Translations under genes and position numbers: made by a program
Source of the DNA: Ceratobasidium sp. AG-K
Taxonomy: Eukaryota; Basidiomycota; Agaricomycetes; Cantharellales; Ceratobasidiaceae
Length of the DNA: 64,000 nt
Direction: 5' to 3'
NCBI GenBank assembly: GCA_037039685.1
Contig: JAWNGF010000002.1
Coordinates: forward strand, 2,666,001 to 2,730,000
Notes under the pieces: generated by a model
Seen by the model: only the letters and a program-made list of their open reading frames with translations
Told to the model about the DNA's origin: nothing
Databases searched by the model: none
In this document: positions 1 to 10,631 of the stretch, in pieces
Position numbering within the stretch: position 1 is the stretch's first letter
Layout: the number at the start of each line of letters is the position of its first letter

Positions 1-1421
1 GCCTCCAGAACGGAAGATGGAGTCAATACTTTCTATGAAAGACTGAGGAACGTTGATTGCATTCAACAACAAATCCTTGATGTCTTTGAATGATTGGTTG
101 AAAATTCCGAACAAATCAACAATAAGTTGAAAATTCCAAACAAATCAACAATAGGTTGAACAACTTTGATCTCCTGATGAACCAAACCTTGCAAGGGCAA
201 ATCCAGCGTATTACACGCATTGAAGAAACCCTAGGAAGAATGGCGGAAGGGATGAGAAACATGACCATCACCCTTGGAAGGATTGATGAGGAAGTTACCA
301 ACAGATTCCAGGATCAAACCACTAGGATGCAAGAGGTCCGCCTACAAACCAGGGAAACGTTTGACCTTCTTGAACAGATTGGTGCCAATGCCCAAGCAGA
401 ATCTGAACACCAAAGGGAAGAATCCCAACAAACCCCCATTGAGATCCCACAACAGAGACAACCACCCCCTCATCTTCCACCACAGGGACAACAATCACCC
501 TCTTTTGAGGTACAAGGACAATCCGGATATCAAATCAGAGACAACGGAAGGACCTTTATCTTCCAAACAAATCAAGGAGGCAACAGAGGAAACTCAGGAC
601 CATGCATCAAAATGCCAAAGGCTTTTGAAGGAACCAGGGGAACTGCAGCCAAAACCTTCCTTGCAAGAATGAAGGCATATTTTTGTCTGAACCCCACCCA
701 ATATGACATGGATGAACGGCGCATTGTTGCAGTATTGATGAACATGGCAGAGGGTCCCACTGGAAATTGGGCACAACCAGTTCTGAATAGGTACAATGAC
801 CACCTAGATCATCCGTGGCTAGACTCATGGGAAGCCTTCCAAGAAGCCTACAACAGACAATGGAGCAACCCCAGCAAAAAGGTTCAAGCTGAACAGGGAA
901 TCCAACAACTTTACCAAAACAAGAGTGTGTCTGAATATGTCTCTGACCTCCGACTCCTTTCCCAAGAACTTGACTGGAACAACGCAGCCCTAGCGGCACG
1001 ATTCAGACAAGGACTGAACCGCTTCATCAAAGCAGAACTTGTTTGTGAGGAACTCAGGGATAGAGCAGGAGCTGAACAGCAAGATCTTGAAGGATGTATC
1101 AATATCGCCCTGCAAGCAGAGGAAATCAACAAACTGACCAACCCGGTTAGTACAAGGAAGAAGAGCAAACAGCCAGCCCAGGCAGATGGTTCCAGGGCCC
1201 AGAAAATCAAAGGGGACCCGGTCCCAAAAGAAGAGAAGAAACACTGAAGAGAAAACAACCTCTGCATCAAATGTGGGGAAGCAGGGCACAATCTCGCTGA
1301 CTGCACAAGGGAGTGGACCTACAAGGACAAAGGAAAGAAGCCTGTGAAAGGAAAAGCCACTGAACTCAAAGATGAGAAAGTGAATGAGAACAAATCCACC
1401 AATTCCGAGTCGGAAAACTAG
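1..1421 (+). pseudogene. A1 gag, broken
   Basis: Capsid/nucleocapsid precursor that packages the element RNA. The main open stretch runs to a TGA at 1245-1247, with its first ATG at 177. It holds a typical Ty3/gypsy capsid domain (about 600-1050) and continues in frame after the TGA into a CX2CX4HX4C zinc knuckle (1262-1303), ending at TAG 1419-1421. Upstream, frame 1 from base 1 looks coding but ends at TGA 91-93, and a 29-bp tandem duplication (98-155) shifts the frame. The true N-terminus is therefore to the left, and the gene carries at least two stops and one frameshift. The TGA at 1245 probably replaces an Arg codon, by comparison with the flow of the protein. Confidence 0.85.
98..155 (+). 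repeat. 29-bp tandem duplication in A1 gag
   Basis: Two near-identical 29-bp units, 98-126 and 127-155. Collapsing one copy rejoins the upstream coding frame with the main gag frame, so the duplication itself is a frame-breaking lesion. Confidence 0.85.
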
Positions 1422-1438
1422 ATGGGCATCTCTCCACC

Positions 1439-4400
1439 ATGTGTGAAGATGCCCTGACATCCTCTCTGCAAAATGAATACTATTGCAAGGCTACAAATGA
1501 AACACCCATGGTATACACAACTGCAGAGGGAATCACAGAAAAAATCTCAACTCTCATTGACTCCGGCTTGTCTAGAAACTTCATCAACCTGAACTTTGGC
1601 AAGGAAAACAATATCCCTTTGACCAAATTACAAAGCCCCAGAAGCATTGAAACCATTGACAGAAAAACACAAAAAGATCAGATCCATTTCAGGTGCAAGC
1701 TGAAATTCAATCTAGAAGGAAGAACTTTCTACCAAAAATTCTATGTCATGAACACTGGCACACAACCCATGATTTTAGGAATGCCATGGCTGAAGGAAAC
1801 CAACCCTGAGATATCCTGGTCCCCCTTTGCTATCAAATGGAAAACAGAACTTCCCCTTATTGCCAAAGCAGGACTACTTCAGGAACTACCAAGAGAACTT
1901 GAAGAATTCAAGAACGTCTTTGACAAAGAAAAATATGACAAACTCCCTGAACACAGGGAATGGGATTGTAGAACCGACTTCTATGACAACAATTGGCTTC
2001 CAAAACCAAAGAAGGCCTACCCTCTGTCACCAAGGGAAAGAGAAGCAACAAAGGAATATATTGAGAACAAACTCCGGTCAGGACGTATCAGACCCAGCAA
2101 ATCTCCCCTTGCTGCAAGCCTCTTCTTTGTCAAAAAAGCCCTGAAGGAAGGACAAACCATCCCTGACCTACATCCTGTTGTTGACTACAGAGGAGCAAAT
2201 GAAGAAACCATCCCAGACTGCTACCCTATTCCACTTCTTGAACAACTACTAGAGATATTCAAGAAGACTGGAGAAAGTTCAAGGGAAGAACTTTTCATCA
2301 CTTCCCTTGATCTGAAGAATGGCTTTTGGAATGTCAGAATCAGAGAAGGAGACAAATGGAAGACAGCATTTATCACCTCAGAAGGGCTTTTTGAATACAC
2401 TGTGATGGCCTTTGGCCTCAAGAATGCACCATCTACTTTCCAAAGAATGATGGACCACATCTTCAGGGACATGATTGGAGTGAAGATTGTGGTCTACATT
2501 GATGACATCCTTATCATTTCTCAAGGAAGAGATCAACACACCATAGATATCAAGGAAGTCTTGCAACAATTGAGGAAGAACAACCTCTTTGGAAACCTGA
2601 AGAAATGTACCTTCTATGGAAAAAGAGCCAACTGGGTTGGGTTTGTTGTTGACAAAGACAGCATCTTCATGAACAAAGACAAAATCAAGACTATCCAAGA
2701 ATGGCCCACTCCCAAAACTGTGAAACAACTACAGGTGTTCATTGGTTTCTGCAACTTCTATAGGAGATTTGTGGTAGCCTTCTCCCTGATTGTCAAACCC
2801 CTGACCCAATTGACAAGAAAGGACAGGAAATGGGAATGGAATGCAGAACACCAGGAAGCCTTTGATTCCCTGAAGGACGTCATATTAAGAGAACCAGTGC
2901 TTGCACATCCTGACAAATCAAAGCAGTACTTTCTTGAGACAGACGCCTCAGGAGTTGCAATGGGAGCTATTCTTAGCCAGCAACAAAAAGACGGATATTT
3001 ACACCCAGTAGGGTTCCTCTGAAGAAGCTTCAAGGAAGCAGAGCTGAATTACAACACACATGACAAGGAGCTCCTTGCCATCATAGAAGCTTTACAACAC
3101 TGGCGCATTCACCTTGAAGGAACAAAGAAACCAATAGTGATCTACACAGATCACAAAAACCTTACTTACTGGCAGAGGGCCAGCACCTTCAACTGGCAAC
3201 ACAACAGATGGCTCCTCATGCTAGCAAGTTACAACTTTGAGATCCACTACAGACCTGGCAAAATGTCGGAAAAACCAGACATCCTTTCCAGAAGAAGCAA
3301 TTACAACAATATTGCCTCTGCTGAACAAGTGATGATCTCTGCCAAAAACTTCAAGGGATTCTCGGCCCTGATGAGCAACAACATCATTGCGGAAATCAAA
3401 GAAGCCCTGGAGGAGGATGAAAGCCTGGAAATGTTGATCAAAAGCACCAAAGGAAAGGAAGACCTACCGCCCTCCATTAGAAAACAGTTCAAGGACTACA
3501 AAATGAACAAAGATCTCCTGTGGTACCAAGGGAGAATTGTTGTCCCTGACAAAAAAGACATCAAGCTGAAGCTTCTCAAGCTCTACCATGATTTGCCCAT
3601 TGCAGGGCACCAAGGACAAGCCAGAACTCTAGAACTCATTGCTAGAAACTACTACTGGCCAGGCATGAAAGCACAAGTCAACAAGTATGTTGACAGTTGC
3701 AAAGCGTGCCAGAGGGGGAAGGGAAGCAAAGGACACCTACCACTCAAACCCTTGCCCATTCTGGAGAAACCTTGGGAAAATATCGCATATGATTTCATAG
3801 TGAAATTACCAAGATCACAAGGGTTTGACAGTGTCCTTGTTGTGATGGACCGCTTTTCCAGAATGGCACACTTCATCCCCTGCAAGGAATCCACAAACTC
3901 AGAAGAACTTGCTGATATTTTTGTGAAGGAAGTATGGCGCCTTCATGGTTTCCCCAAAACCACTGTCTCAGATAGAGGAACCACCTTCAAATCACACTTC
4001 TTAGAAGCGGTCTACAAGCGGCTAGGAATCCAAGGGACATTCTCCACTGCCTTCCACCCTGAAACAGAAAGCTTGGTGGAGAGAACAAACCAATGGCTTG
4101 AGGGATGGATACACATCTTTGGAAATCACAAGCAGGATGATTGGGCAAAATGGTTACCCATTGCGGAATTCTGCCACAACAACCACAAAAACCGAGTTAC
4201 AAACAAATCCCCCTTTGAGGTCATCTATGGCATGACTCCCAAATGGTCTATTGAGGACTATGTGACTCGATCCCCAGAGGGAGACAAGTGGACAAAGGAT
4301 ATGGAGGCTGTATGGGAAGAAACAAAGGCTCTGATGGAATATCATCAATCAAGAGAAGAGACCCCAAAAAAACAATACAAGGAAGGAGACAACATCTGGC

Positions 4401-5410
4401 TCTTGACTACCAACATTACCACAAGATGCCCAAGCAAGAACCTTGATGACAAGAAAAGAGGTCCCTTTGTTGTGAAAAAGCAAATCTCTTCACACGCCTA
4501 CCAACTTGATCTTCCAAAGTCCATGCGCACCTACAATGTCTTCCATGGAAACATGTTGACCCCCTACACTGAAGACCTAGACTTCCAACAAAATCAACCC
4601 CAACCTCCGCCAATTGTTACAGAAGAAGGGGAGGAGGAATATGAAGTAGAGAAGATCATTGATTGGCATCAAGACCCTGATGGTCTGAAATATTGCATCA
4701 GATGGAAAGGATATGGACCTCTAGAAGACACAGAAGAACCAGCAGAGAACTTTGCCAAGCTGACTCATGTCATGAGAAGGTTCCAAAAGGACTTTCCCAC
4801 TGGCCCACTCCCCCCAAACTTCACTTCCTCAGTGTACAAAAAGGCAAAGGGGAAAGCAGCAGAAATTATCACTCCAGCTTTTCAGCCAACTACTAGTACA
4901 CTGCAAAACACTTCCTCCACCACAAAAAACTCTTCCCCACTCTACCTACAATGCCTGCAGCTTGCACCACTGCCACCTCCGCCTTCTCCCGGGTCCCCAA
5001 TTACAAGAAGGTTAGAGCCTACGGAAAGGCCCTCAAGCTTGCAGGACCAGGCGAGTTTGCCATCAACAACTGGCACATGGCACCCTGGTCCCTCAATGAA
5101 GCCAAGGCTCTTGCCAAAGCCCTTGAGCCTGGCGTCCAGCAGCGGTACGTTCCCTGTGGGAGCGGGCAACCATCAAATGGGACAACCAGTGTACGTCCCT
5201 CATCGCCCCTTGCCTTGGCTCCCTCCTCTGGGTCAGCCACCCAGAATCCTGGCCTTCCAATCCCACCAACATTGGCTGCAACAAGTATTACCACTGCCAC
5301 GGTTGTATCAGACTCACCATCCACAATGTTGTCCTCAAGAGTGCGGACGCCTGGAACCGCGACACTGGTTTCAAATGGGAAGGAGACAAGTGGTTCAAAC
5401 AAGAGAATGA
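1439..5410 (+). pseudogene. A1 pol polyprotein, one internal stop
   Basis: Pol in -1 register to gag; an ATG is available at 1439, 17 nt after the gag stop. Domains in order: protease with LIDSG active site (Asp about residue 41), reverse transcriptase with YIDD (2495-2506), RNase H with ETDASG, integrase HHCC zinc finger (GHQGQ then CKACQ), D,D35E core (YDFIV, SDRG, Glu in LVERTN), GPF/Y-like module and a chromodomain (YEVEK...RWKGY, about 4640-4760). A single TGA at 3020-3022, inside the RNase H/connection region, splits one reading frame; no other break is seen. After the chromodomain comes a Ser/Pro/Thr-rich tail that overlaps ORF3 from 4951 to 5410. The junction with gag reads GGAAAAC rather than the GGGAAAA seen in families B and C. 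Confidence 0.92.
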
Positions 5411-6113
5411 CCCTTGCATTGCCCTTGACAACGGCAGACACCGTGACAAGGAGGGAATCTGGTGGCGCCCATGTGCCACAGACTTTGAGACAGGTTAGCC
5501 AGCGGACTGTGAGTTTGAACAACTACCTGGCGCCACAAAGACTTACCCAAGAGACAATCCCTCCTTCAATACCATTGACTGGTCAAAAGGCGCTGACGGA
5601 CATGGACACGTCAACTTGGCAGGACAGCCAATGAAAGACTGCAAAGAAGAGGTTGTTGAGGTCCCCCCTGCGCCTCCAAGTTTGGAAAGCGGGAATGACG
5701 TTCCCCCCCCTCCTCACATCACCAACAAGGAGGCCAAACAAGTTGAACAAGAGTGGGAGGCCACGTGGGACAAAGCCCGAGCAAACGTTGAGGCCCTCAT
5801 TGCCAACATGGAACCACACCCCCTGGCCAATCAAATGCCTTGCAATGCCAACATTCTTGAGGCCTACCGCCTTGTGCAATGCGGATCTTGGTCAGTCAAG
5901 CAGCTCAACAAGTGGCTTGACCATAGACAAGAACAATGGTCCAAGAGAGAAACGGCAGAACTTGAGCACCTGCAACAACTCCACCAAGAGGAGCTTGACC
6001 ACCTCTACCAGGAGAAATGGGACCAAATGAACAACGTCCTTGAAGCAGATATGCGCACTCTGGCGGAACGCATCAGGTGGATGGAACTGAAGGAATGGGT
6101 TGCCCACAAATAG
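4951..6113 (+). pseudogene. A1 ORF3: Cys-rich, coiled-coil protein downstream of pol
   Basis: Unknown protein in the position where some retroelements carry env. It starts at ATG 4951 in -1 register to pol. Comparison with A3 on the other strand (58265-59048) shows the real frame. The N-terminal part is in frame 1; after a probable 1-nt deletion near 5153 it continues in frame 3 through a CHGC motif (5295-5306) and a Trp/Cys-rich block, then a TAG at 5496-5498 (TGG in A3). A Pro-rich linker and a Glu/Gln/Leu-rich likely coiled coil run to the stop at 6113. The intact length would be about 387 residues. No signal peptide or membrane segment is visible, so an envelope role is not supported. Family C ORF3 has a similar Y-x-C-x-G-C motif and start context. 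Confidence 0.72.
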
Positions 6114-6153
6114 GCAAGTGCGCTCCACTACACTTGCCTTTGTGGGGGGGCAA

Positions 6154-6644
6154 TGTTGTGACCTGTCTCTCCCTCTGTTTGCAGACTCATGGCTTGTACC
6201 AGTGCCTTAAGCGCCTTTCCCCTTTGTTGTGCCCTCTCCCTTGTTTAGTAAGGTGTATGGATGACTTGTCACCATGAGTCATATGACTCATGCTGTCTTC
6301 TATTGGCTGGTCTGCACAGCCCCCTTTATGACTTGGGCTTTGACTCAGACCTGTGACTCATGTACATACTATGACTCACTTGTTTTCTGAGTATATATAC
6401 TGGCTTGCAAGCATGGTCATCCCCAGCTTGCTTTGCCTCGTCAACTCTCCCTGCAGTGTGATCAGAGGCACTTGGCTACTTAGCCTTTAGCGCAGCCACT
6501 TGGACTTAGGAGCTAGTGACTTGTACTGACAAGACTAGTGTTTGTCCACCTTAGTGATAGAGTCTTAGAAGACTTATCACATATTGTTCCACATCTCAAA
6601 GGCCATTAGCAGTTGTCAACCATAGGCATTAGCAGGTTGCAACA
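6154..6644 (+). repeat. A1 3' LTR (491 bp)
   Basis: Begins TGTTGTGACC and ends GGTTGCAACA (TG...CA). It is preceded by a G7 polypurine tract (6144-6150) and CAA. The same LTR occurs inverted at 57265-58224. It carries five TGACTCA motifs and a TATA box. Confidence 0.93.
6275..6436 (+). promoter_or_regulatory. Family A LTR promoter: five TGACTCA sites, TATA, predicted start
   Basis: TGAGTCA or TGACTCA at 6275-6281, 6284-6290, 6341-6347, 6354-6360 and 6372-6378, then TATATATA at 6392-6399. The predicted 5' end or primer sequence AGCTTGCTTTGC starts at 6425, 33 bp from the TATA box. TGACTCA is the consensus of Gcn4/AP-1 type bZIP factors; that such a factor acts here is inference. The A3 LTR keeps all five sites. 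Confidence 0.7.
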
Positions 6645-8270
6645 TTCAGGTTAAGACATCTTTTGGTTCCGTCCTCATTGATCAGGGAGAGTTCAAACCA
6701 TGCTAATTCTGTTTTGATTTCCAGCTTGAGTCCTTCCTTGAATTGGTTGATCAGAGCTTCTTCTCCCCAATTCACATCAACCATGTGGAAGCAGAATTCC
6801 GTTGCATAATTGGCTGCCAAGTTGACTTGTTTGCATTTCCAAATTTTGGCTTCTGCTTTTGCTTTCTTGTTAGGATTGCTGAATTGTTCCATGAAGTGTG
6901 CTTTGGACATTTCCCATGACCTCAGGTTAGGGTCTGGTACTCTGGTGTTCATTGATTGGAGAAGCACTTGTGCCCAGTGGGTGGCAGAACAGTTATGTGA
7001 TTTAAAATTTGCTTGGGCTTCCCTAATCCTTTCTTGTCCGGAACTGTATTGATTGCCTAGCCAAACAAAGTAGCTTTCCATCTGGGCGATGAACATTTTG
7101 GCTCCTTCTCCTTTCTTTCCATCAAAGGCTTCTGGTCTAGTGACCTTTGGTCTTTTTGGTGAACTTCCATTATGGGAGTTGAGCAGGTTTTGGAGTCTCT
7201 GTTCCAGATTATCAATTCTTGTAGACTTGGCCTCAGGTGCAGATCGATTGCTGGGTGTGTGTAATGATGCCTTGTCCACTTCTTCCCTCAGGTTGGTAAT
7301 GGATTGTTCCATGGTTGCTACTCATTTGTTAAGCATTGTGAATCCTTTTCTAACTTGCTCAATTCCTTGTGTTATTGCTTCATTCCACTGAAGCTGTCCT
7401 TGATGTGTCGTGTCAAGGTCTTGTTGTACATTTGTTACCAGTCCCTGGGTGTTTGGGACTTCATTTTGGATGGTATCTACTTCTCTTCCCACAAGGTAAC
7501 TGTTGTGTTTGGCATTATGGGTAGAATTAAGAATATCCGTAAGGGACTGTTGTATTCCCCTGATTGTGTTGTTTAAAAATTTCTTGGTTGTTTGCAAGTA
7601 CTCTTGCTTCTTGCTCTAACCCTGTGAGTCTTTGTGTGAGGCCAACTCTTAGTCCTTTGATGACTCTTAGAGTTGCATTGTGACGTCTGCTTAAGAGATT
7701 GTCTAGTTTGTCTAAGTTCTGAATGGCAGTTCTTTGTGTGCTGGAAGAGCTATTGCTAATAGGTTGGTGGTCCATGGATGGTCCTGCAGCTGGGGTCATC
7801 AGCAGCCGCAGTCTTTCAGGGATGGATAGAGGAATGGGTCCTACATTGGTGATTGTGCCCAAGATGCATGGCATTTGCAGTGTGGGTGGAGGACAAATTG
7901 GGATCAGCAAGACTCCACCATGTGGCTTGGGCTGGGGGGAAAAGTAGCCAAACCTGAACCCTTGATGAGGAGTTGTTATTACTTCTGGTTCTGGAACATA
8001 AGTTTTGTCACCAGGTTCCCGTTCTTCTTGCGGGTGTTCTTCAACTAGTGATACTTCTGGTTGAAATGTTCCTGGTACTGTACTTCTGCTGGGTATTTGT
8101 GATGGGGCTGGACCCCCTGCTTGTGTGTGTGCAAGTGTGCTTTTGCTGAGTGATGAGGCTGGTCTAGCAGCTCTACTAAGTCCTCTTTGTATGCTTGTAG
8201 TGGACGTTGGTCCTGAAACTGTATCTCCTTGCAATCCTTGCTCAATGGGTGTTGAAGCGTTTGTGGACAT
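6645..8270 (-). pseudogene. C1: divergent family C gag fragment
   Basis: Minus-strand gag related to the gag of C2-C4: a basic Ser/Thr-rich N-terminus from ATG 8270, a Pro-rich stretch, a Ser run, a coiled region and the capsid domain up to LSLI at about 6680. The frame breaks near 7570 and at a stop at 7322-7324. It is cut at 6644/6645 by A1, and B1 sits immediately upstream of its ATG. No LTR, pol or zinc knuckle of C1 is in the window. Protein divergence from C2-C4 is much greater than among those copies, so it is probably an older subfamily. Confidence 0.82.
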
Positions 8271-8271
8271 A

Positions 8272-8685
8272 TGTCATGAGCTGACTAAGCTCAGACATTT
8301 TATTCTGATTTTATATCTTTTTTTCCGAACACTTTCCTTTTTTGGTGCAAATGTCCTCTGGCACTTAACTTGTATCATGTGATGTATTTGTCTTTTCATT
8401 TGATATCAGTGTTGCTTCCGGAACTTCCAGAATGTTGATTCATATCTCTTATCTTGCTTATTGTTGGTTGTACTTGGCTTTCTCACACTGAGAGATGATG
8501 ACGTGGCACTGATCCCTCATGTATATAAACCCAGAGGTCAAGCCGGTTAACAACAAGGCTTGACCTCCTCTCCACTAGGACTTGTTCAATCAATCCTCTT
8601 GACTATCACTACTCCTTGGGTTCTAAGACTTGTCTAAGTTGAACCCCTTAACCTCTTATATACCTAATTGACCCAAGTTGGGACA
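8272..8685 (+). repeat. B1 5' LTR (414 bp)
   Basis: Starts TGTCATGAGCTGAC and ends GTTGGGACA. It contains the family B TATA box (TATATAAA), the AAGGCTTGACCT predicted start and the TGACGTGGC motif. Many CpG positions of younger copies read TpG or CpA here. Confidence 0.93.
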
Positions 8686-9168
8686 TTAGGTCAAGCCTTT
8701 TAAAGCATCAGCCTTAAGCTCCTGCTCTTCCACCAAGTAGATAGAACATACACAGGAAAATGGGCATAGTACAATGGACAACAAGCTATACTTGATATAG
8801 ACCAGTAGTCCCACATTGCTATACACTGTCAGTGAACCCAATTGTTATCCTCTTTTGGGTCATAGCGGCTTTAGTCAGCTAAATACACCCTTACTCTGTT
8901 ATACACTGTTGCTATCACACCTGCCCAAGGCTGTTGATAACTGATAAGGTCAGATAAGGAGTATATAGAGCAAAAGCTTAGCGTTCAGCACCCTTCACAT
9001 CCAAATCAACATCTCAAGGAAGCCAGATCCTCTCAAGTCAACCTGGAAAGTGGTTGGAGCACCACCCAAGTTAATACTCACATCCATCAAAAAAAAACTA
9101 TCAATTCATTGTTTCATCAGTACACACTAAAAAAGGATTAATTAGTAACTGACTGATTAACCTTAAAA
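8686..9168 (+). other. B1 leader with self-priming site and internal TATA
   Basis: Noncoding leader between LTR and ORF0. AGGTCAAGCCTT begins 2 nt after the LTR. A conserved TATATA lies at 8962-8967. No coding sequence seen. Confidence 0.75.
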
Positions 9169-9734
9169 ATGTTCCCCGCATTTTTTAGCCTCTGCAAAGC
9201 AGTCTTTAGACTAAAAGACTTTGTACATGATCTAGACACCAAAGTTGACAAATTAAATAGTCAAGTTGAATTACTAGAAGAAGATCAAGTCAAACAAGCA
9301 GAGGAGCTAAGGGTTGAGTGTATAAGGAGCAACAAAAACCACAACCAACTCAAAGCCAATTATCAATCACTCCACTCAAGGCTCAAGTTCATCAAAATCA
9401 GCATTGATAACACAAACAAACAACAAGCCAATCAATATTGTGTCCAAAGCATAAACCTAACTGACACCAACATTGAAGTTGAGCACCTACAAGAGCAAAC
9501 CTGTGTCCTGATCAAAAACTGCAACCAACTCATAAAAATCCAAGAAAAAATACTTGAAAGGTTGAAAACCTCATCAACAACAACAAATGTCAGTGGCGCA
9601 CCATTGAGACCCTCAAAGACAAAATCAAGAGCAGATACTGCCCTCTCGCAGCAGAGGTGCGTATTCCTATTAACCAGGATTACTGCCTTCTAAATCATCT
9701 TAATACCATTGCACCCAACCATTTTCAGTGGGAC
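9169..9734 (+). pseudogene. B1 ORF0, frameshifted and cut by B2
   Basis: Homologue of the ORF0 proteins of B2-B5. It opens with ATTTTTTAGC-encoded FPAFFSL and contains the long Gln/Asn/Lys-rich helical region. This is the only copy whose first codon is ATG; the other four have GTG. A small indel near 9548 shifts the frame, and B2 interrupts the gene at 9734. Confidence 0.75.
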
Positions 9735-10148
9735 TGTCATGAGCTGACTAAGCTCAGACATTTTATTCTGATTTTATATCTTTTTTTCCGAACACTTTCC
9801 TTTTTTGGTACAAATGTCCTCTGGCGCTTAATTTGAATTATGTGATGTATTTGTCTTTCCATCTGATATTGGTGATGCTTCCAGAACTTCCAGAATGTCG
9901 AGTCATATCTCTTATCTCACTTATCATCGGTTGTACTCAGCTTTCCCACACTGATAGATGATGACGTGGCACTGATCCCTCATGTATATAAACCCAGAGG
10001 TCAAGCCGGTTAACAACAAGGCTTGACCTCCTCTCCACTAGGACTTGCCCAATCAAATCCTCTCACTTATCACCACTCCTTGGGTTCTAAGACTTGTCTA
10101 AGTCGAACCCCTTAACTTTTATATACCTAATTGACCCAAGTCGGGACA
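9735..10148 (+). repeat. B2 5' LTR (414 bp)
   Basis: TGTCATGAGC...GTCGGGACA, same length as its partner at 16264-16677, with scattered substitutions between them. Confidence 0.95.
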
Positions 10149-10631
10149 TTAGGTCAAGCCTTACCTAGCATTGGCTTTAAGCCCCTGCTCTTCCACCAAG
10201 TAGATAGAACGTACACGGGAAAACGGGCATAGTACAACGGACAAAGAGCTATACTTGATATAGACCAGTAGTCCCATGTTGCTATACGCTGTCAGTGAAC
10301 CCAATCGTTATCCTCTTTCAGGTCATAGCGGCTTTAGTCAGCTAAATACACCCTTACTCTGTTACACACTGTCGCTATCACGCCCACCCAAGGCTGTTGA
10401 TAACTGATAAGATCAGAAAAGGAGTATATAAAGCAAAAGCTTAGCGCCTAGCACCCTTCACATCCAAACCAACATCTTGAGGAAGCCAGATCCTCTCGAG
10501 CAGAAACTGGAAAGTGGTTGGAGCACCACCCAAGTTAACACTCTCACCCATCAAGAACCACATCAATTTCTTGTTTCCATTAGTACACACTAAAAAGGGA
10601 CTAATTAGTAACTAACTAATTAACCTTAAAA
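10149..10631 (+). other. B2 leader
   Basis: Self-priming site AGGTCAAGCCTT 2 nt after the LTR, internal TATATAAA at 10425-10432, and a CTAAC/CTAAT cluster just before ORF0. One ATG (about 10274) is present; the corresponding position in B3 and B5 reads ACG. Confidence 0.75.

Larger units (their letters stand above)
1..6644 (+). mobile_element. A1: family A Ty3/gypsy chromovirus, 5' end outside window
   Basis: Internal region (1-6153) and 3' LTR (6154-6644) of a plus-strand LTR retrotransposon. The order is gag, pol (protease, RT, RNase H, integrase, chromodomain), then a third ORF. The 5' LTR lies left of the window. The 3' LTR ends directly against the minus-strand gag of C1, so A1 inserted into C1; the 3' half of its target duplication is probably TTCAG (6645-6649). 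Several stops and frame breaks make this copy defective. Confidence 0.93.

Noticed and set aside
4942..5522. Long minus-strand open frames opposite A1 ORF3
   Set aside because: The region is GC-rich and stop-poor in several frames; the plus-strand ORF3 has a homologue in A3, the minus-strand frames do not.
8686..8705. tRNA primer-binding site after the LTR
   Set aside because: No TGG-type tRNA 3'-end complement follows any LTR; the sequence instead matches the LTR's own predicted 5' end.
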